A stretch of DNA of 64,000 nucleotides from Chryseobacterium ureilyticum (lineage in GTDB: Bacteria; Bacteroidota; Bacteroidia; Flavobacteriales; Weeksellaceae). The stretch lies in assembly GCF_900156735.1 (NCBI RefSeq), contig NZ_FTOL01000002.1, forward strand, positions 620,001-684,000. The letters run 5' to 3'. The translations under genes were made by a program, and so were the position numbers. Shown piece by piece: positions 60,243-64,000 of the stretch (position 1 is the first letter of the stretch; each line of letters opens with the position of its first letter). Below the pieces are notes generated by a model. That model did not search any database, was not told the DNA's origin, and saw nothing but the letters and a program-made list of their open reading frames with translations.

Positions 60243-61696
60243 TATAAATTAGTAGGCAAAGTAATAATAAATGTAGATCCCTTCCCTACTTCTGACTTCA
60301 CAGAAATCTCACCTTTGTAGTCTTCGATCATTTTTCTCACCATGGATAAACCAAGTCCCATACCGCTATTTTTAGAGGTAAAATTGGGTTCGAAAATTCT
60401 CTCATACATGTTTTCAGGGATTCCGATACCATTATCCTGAACAGAAACAATTACCCTTCTCTGGTGTTGTTCTACATCTACATTGATAATCAGTTTTCGT
60501 TGATCACTTTCTGCCTGTTTAGCATTGGTTACAAGATTAGTAATGATCCTGGAAAGATAAATTCTATCCATATTGATCATAATATTACTCTTATTAGCAT
60601 GCATAAAGATACTATCATCATTGAATACACGAAGGATATCTTCAACCTCAGTATTCAGATTGATCACCTCATTATTTTTTTCAGGAAGTTTGGCAAATTC
60701 TGAAAATGCAGAAGCCACAGTAGCAATCAGATCGATCTGATCTACCATCGTTTTACTCATCTGCTTTACTCTTTCTTTAATATTCGGATCTTCGGGATCA
60801 AATTTCCTTTCAAAGTTCTGAATAGTAAGTTTCATTGGAGTAAGCGGGTTTTTCACCTCGTGAGCAACCTGTTTCGCCATTTCTCTCCACGCTTCTTCTG
60901 ATGCTTTGAATCTTAATCTTTCTTTTTGATCCTGAATCTGTAGAATCATTCTGTTATAGGCTCTTGCTAAAGCATTCAATTCATCATTTTTATAATATCT
61001 GATAGGACGCATTTCATTTTCAAATAATGTAATACGGGTAATCATATCAGAAAATTTCGTAATTGTTTTAGCAAGACTGTTAGAGGTCACCCAACTGATC
61101 CAGATACTAAATAAAATAAGAAATATATCAACTAAAAGTATATATTTTACGTATTGGTGAAGAACCTCCAGATACGCGGATTCATTATGATATAAAGGAA
61201 TATAAACTACACCTATTGGTTCGAGTTCATTATTTTTCAACAAAAGGTACGAGGAAGTAAGCTTAGCATCTTTGGACGCATCATATCTGGTCATATCAAC
61301 TCTCGCATCAGTAGCAAGGATTTTGTTGATAATATCTATTGGAAGTGATTTCTGATCAATCAGACTTTCGTCTTTATTAGAAAGCAGATAGTTTCCTTTC
61401 AGATCATAAATAACTATATCATGCTGATTAATATCTGCTATTTCAAAGATTTTATTACCTAAAACTTTCGGAAGATCTTTCGTTTCTACCAATGTACGGC
61501 TTACCGCATAGTCCAGATACCTCATTACAGCATTGGTCTTCTCCTGCATATCGATATTACTTTGCTGCAGAGAATTATTTCTCAACACAAAGTAAGGAAC
61601 CAATGAAGTAGCTACAACACTTAAAAAGCATACCAATAAGAAACCGAAAAAGACACGGTTCCTTAAGCTATATCCTTTATATTTATTAATTGACAT
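60242..61696 (-). CDS. HAMP-domain sensor histidine kinase, NtrY-like
   Basis: A 484-residue membrane kinase. A first helix at about residues 14-34 and a second at about 178-200 bracket a periplasmic sensor domain of 140 residues. A HAMP linker follows, then the dimerisation domain with the phospho-accepting His near residue 277 (AHEVKNPLTPMKLTIQNF). The ATPase domain has an N-box (ITNLVTNAKQA), G1 (DNGIGIPE) and G2 (SGMGLGLSMV). The HEVKNPLTP form is typical of NtrY. No response regulator is adjacent. It lies one base after ribE and overlaps trmN6, an odd set of operon partners. Ligand unknown. Confidence 0.93.
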   Translation of the reverse strand: MSINKYKGYSLRNRVFFGFLLVCFLSVVATSLVPYFVLRNNSLQQSNIDMQEKTNAVMRYLDYAVSRTLVETKDLPKVLGNKIFEIADINQHDIVIYDLKGNYLLSNKDESLIDQKSLPIDIINKILATDARVDMTRYDASKDAKLTSSYLLLKNNELEPIGVVYIPLYHNESAYLEVLHQYVKYILLVDIFLILFSIWISWVTSNSLAKTITKFSDMITRITLFENEMRPIRYYKNDELNALARAYNRMILQIQDQKERLRFKASEEAWREMAKQVAHEVKNPLTPMKLTIQNFERKFDPEDPNIKERVKQMSKTMVDQIDLIATVASAFSEFAKLPEKNNEVINLNTEVEDILRVFNDDSIFMHANKSNIMINMDRIYLSRIITNLVTNAKQAESDQRKLIINVDVEQHQRRVIVSVQDNGIGIPENMYERIFEPNFTSKNSGMGLGLSMVRKMIEDYKGEISVKSEVGKGSTFIITLPTNL

Positions 61697-61697
61697 C

Positions 61698-62282
61698 CTA
61701 CTTTTTAATTAACCTAGCAATATACTTACCAATGATGTCAAATTCTAAGTTAACTTTATCACCAATCTTCAAATGCTGCATATTGGTAAATTCCCAAGTA
61801 TAAGGAATAATCGCCACTGAAAACTGTGCGTCCTCACTTTTAGCTACAGTTAAACTGATTCCGTTTACAGTAATTGATCCTTGAGGCACTGTTACAAAAC
61901 TTCCGTCTGATTCATATTTCATGGTAATGAAATAACTTCCGTCTTTGTTTTCAATTCCTACTACTTCTCCTGTTTTGTCAACATGTCCCTGAACGATATG
62001 ACCATCTAGCCTTCCGTCCATTTTCATGCAACGTTCAAGGTTTACAACTGTTCCCAATTCCCATTTTCCAAGATTGGTTTTTTCTAATGTTTCGTTGATG
62101 GCTGTTACTACATATTGATTATCTTTAATCTCAACCACAGTAAGACAACATCCGTTGTGAGCAAGACTTTGATCAATTTTAAGTTCGTTTGTAAAAGGGC
62201 ATGTCAGGGTGAAATCTATGTTGCTTCCTTTTTCTTCAATCTTTTCAATAACACCAACTGCTTCAATAATTCCTGTGAACAT
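61698..62282 (-). CDS. ribE: Riboflavin synthase, alpha subunit
   Basis: A 194-residue enzyme that makes riboflavin from two molecules of 6,7-dimethyl-8-ribityllumazine. The start MFTGIIEAVGVIEKIEEKG is the family hallmark. The two lumazine-binding barrels each show the repeat pattern (SLAHNGCCLTVVEI and SITVNGISLTVAKS; HIVQGHVDKTGEV). Length is normal. It opens an unusual unit ribE-histidine kinase-trmN6, and diverges from pdxA. Confidence 0.97.
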   Translation of the reverse strand: MFTGIIEAVGVIEKIEEKGSNIDFTLTCPFTNELKIDQSLAHNGCCLTVVEIKDNQYVVTAINETLEKTNLGKWELGTVVNLERCMKMDGRLDGHIVQGHVDKTGEVVGIENKDGSYFITMKYESDGSFVTVPQGSITVNGISLTVAKSEDAQFSVAIIPYTWEFTNMQHLKIGDKVNLEFDIIGKYIARLIKK

Positions 62283-62294
62283 ATTATTTTTTGC

Positions 62295-62302
62295 TAAATT
62301 TG
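62295..62302 (+). promoter_or_regulatory. Promoter -7 box of pdxA
   Basis: TAAATTTG fits TAnnTTTG, 28 bases before the pdxA ATG. It faces the ribE promoter on the other strand. Confidence 0.5.
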
Positions 62303-62316
62303 TAAATTATAATCTT

Positions 62317-62324
62317 CAAAGATA
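62317..62324 (-). promoter_or_regulatory. Promoter -7 box of ribE
   Basis: TATCTTTG on the minus strand fits TAnnTTTG, 34 bases before the ribE ATG at 62282. Confidence 0.5.
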
Positions 62325-62330
62325 ATCAAA

Positions 62331-63422
62331 ATGAGCCCAAAAAACCATAAAGTACGAGTAGGAATTTCAATCGGTGATTTCAACGGCATCGGTCCGGAGA
62401 TCATTATGAAGTCTCTGAAAGACAAAACCATTACAGATTTTTTCACTCCTGTAATTTTTGGTTCCGGGAAATTATTCACTTATCAGAAAAACATTTTCAA
62501 GCTGAATCTTAACTTCAACTATGTAAATGAAGCTTCCCAAGCCCAGCCCGGAAAACTGAACATGGTGAATCTTACTAAGGAAAACGTCAATGTAGAATTG
62601 GGAGTTCCTACGGAAGAATCAACTAAAATGGCTATCGACTCTTTAGAAGCTGCTACTGAAGCTTTAATGAAAGGAGATATTGATGTTTTGGTAACAGCTC
62701 CTATCAATAAGGACGAAATGGTAAAGATGGGCTTTAAGCATGCTGGACATACAGGATATTTTGAAGAGAAATTCAGCAAAAAGGGATTAATGTTCCTGGT
62801 AACTGAAGATCTTAAAGTAGCGGTATCTACTCATCATATTCCTATTGCTCAGGTTGCAGAGAATATTTCCAAGGATAAAATCAAAAAGCAGATCAGAGTA
62901 TTAAACCAGACTCTTATTGAAGATTTCTGTATTCAGAAACCAAAAATTGCCATATTAGGGCTTAATCCTCATGCAGGTGACGGCGGAGTAATCGGAAATG
63001 AAGAAATTGAAATCATCAGCCCGGCTATTCAGGAACTTTCAGATAATGGAATTCTAGCGTTCGGACCTTTCCCGGCAGACAGCTTCTTTCAACCGAACAA
63101 ATACAAGAACTTTGATGCGGTTTTAGCAATGTATCACGATCAGGGACTAGCTCCTTTCAAGACACTTGCTTATGAAGAAGGTGTAAATTATACAGCAGGT
63201 CTTCCTTTTATCAGAACTTCTCCAGATCATGGAGTTGCCTATGATATTGCGGGGAAAAATATTGCTGATGAGCAGAGTTTTACGGAAGCTATTTTCACAG
63301 CTATCAAAGTATTTAAAAACAGGAGTGAATACGATGAACTGATGAATAATCGTCTCCAGCCTAGAAAAATGGTTATAGACAACGGTATAGATGAAGATCT
63401 GCCCGAGGAAACTGAAGCATAA
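62331..63422 (+). CDS. pdxA: 4-hydroxythreonine-4-phosphate dehydrogenase
   Basis: A 363-residue NAD-dependent enzyme of the DXP-dependent pyridoxal phosphate pathway. Family motifs are VGISIGDFNGIGPEII at the N-terminus, VLVTAPINKDEM, GHTGYFEE, LGLNPHAGDGGVIGNEE, FGPFPADSFF, AMYHDQGLAPFK and FIRTSPDHGVAYDIAG. The histidines in GHTGY, STHH and YHDQG bind the divalent metal. Length is slightly above the E. coli enzyme, with an acidic tail. Confidence 0.97.
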   Translation: MSPKNHKVRVGISIGDFNGIGPEIIMKSLKDKTITDFFTPVIFGSGKLFTYQKNIFKLNLNFNYVNEASQAQPGKLNMVNLTKENVNVELGVPTEESTKMAIDSLEAATEALMKGDIDVLVTAPINKDEMVKMGFKHAGHTGYFEEKFSKKGLMFLVTEDLKVAVSTHHIPIAQVAENISKDKIKKQIRVLNQTLIEDFCIQKPKIAILGLNPHAGDGGVIGNEEIEIISPAIQELSDNGILAFGPFPADSFFQPNKYKNFDAVLAMYHDQGLAPFKTLAYEEGVNYTAGLPFIRTSPDHGVAYDIAGKNIADEQSFTEAIFTAIKVFKNRSEYDELMNNRLQPRKMVIDNGIDEDLPEETEA

Positions 63423-63463
63423 ATCGTTGAAACAAATTTTAAATTAATTTGTTATAGATTTTA

Positions 63464-63494
63464 TTTGTTATTTTAAAAAAAATGCATATTTTTG
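63464..63494 (+). promoter_or_regulatory. Full -33/-7 promoter of the DUF177 gene
   Basis: TTTG at 63464-63467, a 19-base spacer and TATTTTTG at 63487-63494. The ATG follows 12 bases later. Confidence 0.78.
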
Positions 63495-63506
63495 CACACT
63501 CATTTT

Positions 63507-64000
63507 ATGGACAAGTTAAGAAACTATGACGTAAGCTTTTCCGGACTTAAAAACGGAAAACACGAGTTCAAGTTTGAGATAGATAAAACGTTCTTTCAAT
63601 TATTTGACACTGAGCAGGAATTTACAAATCCAAAGATAGAAGTAAGTGTATTACTTGATAAACATACTACTTTCTTGGAATTTGAGATTAAAATCAAAGG
63701 GTTAGTTGAGTTGGTTTGTGACATTACAAACGAAGATTTTAACTATCCTATTGAGAATGAAATTAAGATTCTGGTGAATTTCGGGGAAGAATATGATGAC
63801 AGCAATGAAGAGGTCATTACAATTCCTACCGGAGAGCATGCTTTCAATGTAGCACATTTGATCTACGAAAATGTAATGCTTTCTATCCCAATGAAAAAGA
63901 TTTCACCGAATGTAAGTGATGAAGATATACAAATTCTTGATCAGTTCAGTCCAAAAGATATTGAGGAAGTTGAAGAGGAAGAACATGAAAGTGACCCTAG
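63507..64000 (+). CDS. DUF177 (YceD-like) protein, C-terminus cut off
   Basis: The gene runs off the right edge; 164 codons are in the window. It begins MDKLRNYDVSFSGLKNGKHE and contains IKIKGLVELVCDITNEDFNY with the second of the family's paired cysteines replaced by a later position, then a strongly acidic stretch (DIEEVEEEEHESD). This is the DUF177/YceD family, which almost always precedes rpmF (ribosomal protein L32) and the fatty-acid genes plsX/fabH; those would lie beyond the window. In E. coli YceD is linked to 23S rRNA accumulation. Full promoter upstream. Confidence 0.85.
   Translation, partial: MDKLRNYDVSFSGLKNGKHEFKFEIDKTFFQLFDTEQEFTNPKIEVSVLLDKHTTFLEFEIKIKGLVELVCDITNEDFNYPIENEIKILVNFGEEYDDSNEEVITIPTGEHAFNVAHLIYENVMLSIPMKKISPNVSDEDIQILDQFSPKDIEEVEEEEHESDP

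Overview
The window is an ordinary-looking chromosomal stretch of a low-GC Flavobacteriia bacterium, most likely a Chryseobacterium-like member of the Weeksellaceae. The signs are: Bacteroidetes-type promoters (TTTG about 17-19 bases upstream of TAnnTTTG) and almost no Shine-Dalgarno sequences; a type IX secretion C-terminal domain; a bacillithiol gene (bshB1); an ExbB-ExbD-ExbD-TonB cluster; a long NusB; a YajC/DUF1573/NusB operon; and several small Bacteroidetes families (DUF2480, DUF3276/PUR, THX). I see no prophage, insertion sequence, integron or CRISPR array. The genus is an inference from gene content, not from a marker-gene comparison.

Layout. 1-9.8 kb (all minus): start of an rRNA methyltransferase, a TlpA-like lipoprotein without its CxxC, sdhCAB, a ComEC-like competence channel, a GH99 glycosidase and lpxB. 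10-17.4 kb (mostly plus): DUF2480, DUF937, ribosomal protein THX, a MATE exporter, a DUF2975 gene broken by an in-frame stop next to its usual HTH partner, two secreted ankyrin proteins, aspS and a membrane protein. 17.4-25.2 kb (minus): purA, a Crp/Fnr regulator, a T9SS-exported delta-60 repeat protein, MscS, an SDR, and nusB-DUF1573-yajC. 25.3-27.4 kb (plus): an ABC exporter and a PUR-family protein. 27.5-33 kb: a 1679-residue DUF4132 protein with a small co-transcribed partner. 33.3-43.8 kb (minus): tRNA-His, bshB1, TPR protein, PstS-like lipoprotein, the Ton energising cluster, leuS and a lipocalin-like lipoprotein. 44-49.5 kb: envelope-glycan genes (acyltransferase, GT2, waaA/kdtA) with an NlpC/P60 hydrolase and an O-methyltransferase. 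49.6-64 kb: a six-cysteine peptide gene, an OmpA lipoprotein, tilS-dsbD, an orphan ExbD, two lipases/hydrolases, nrnA, rpmH, ftsE, ribE-histidine kinase-trmN6, pdxA and the start of the DUF177 (YceD) gene.

How the genes fit together. Much of the window serves the envelope: lipid A and Kdo transfer (lpxB, waaA), outer-membrane energy transduction (exbBDD-tonB plus an unlinked ExbD), lipoproteins, mechanosensing and wall hydrolysis. The rest is housekeeping: respiration (sdh), translation (aspS, leuS, tilS, rpmH, THX, tRNA-His), nucleotides and cofactors (purA, pdxA, ribE) and thiol chemistry (bshB1, dsbD).

The observation I rate highest is a 50-codon minus-strand gene at 49664-49816. It encodes a bacteriocin-type leader followed by a core whose six cysteines match the inhibitor cystine-knot (knottin) framework; it has its own terminator. 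Next are the nonsense-interrupted DUF2975 gene, the DUF4132 two-gene unit, the twin secreted ankyrin proteins with matched cysteines, and a Crp/Fnr-type dyad in front of sdhC. All positions were read by eye; no database search was possible.
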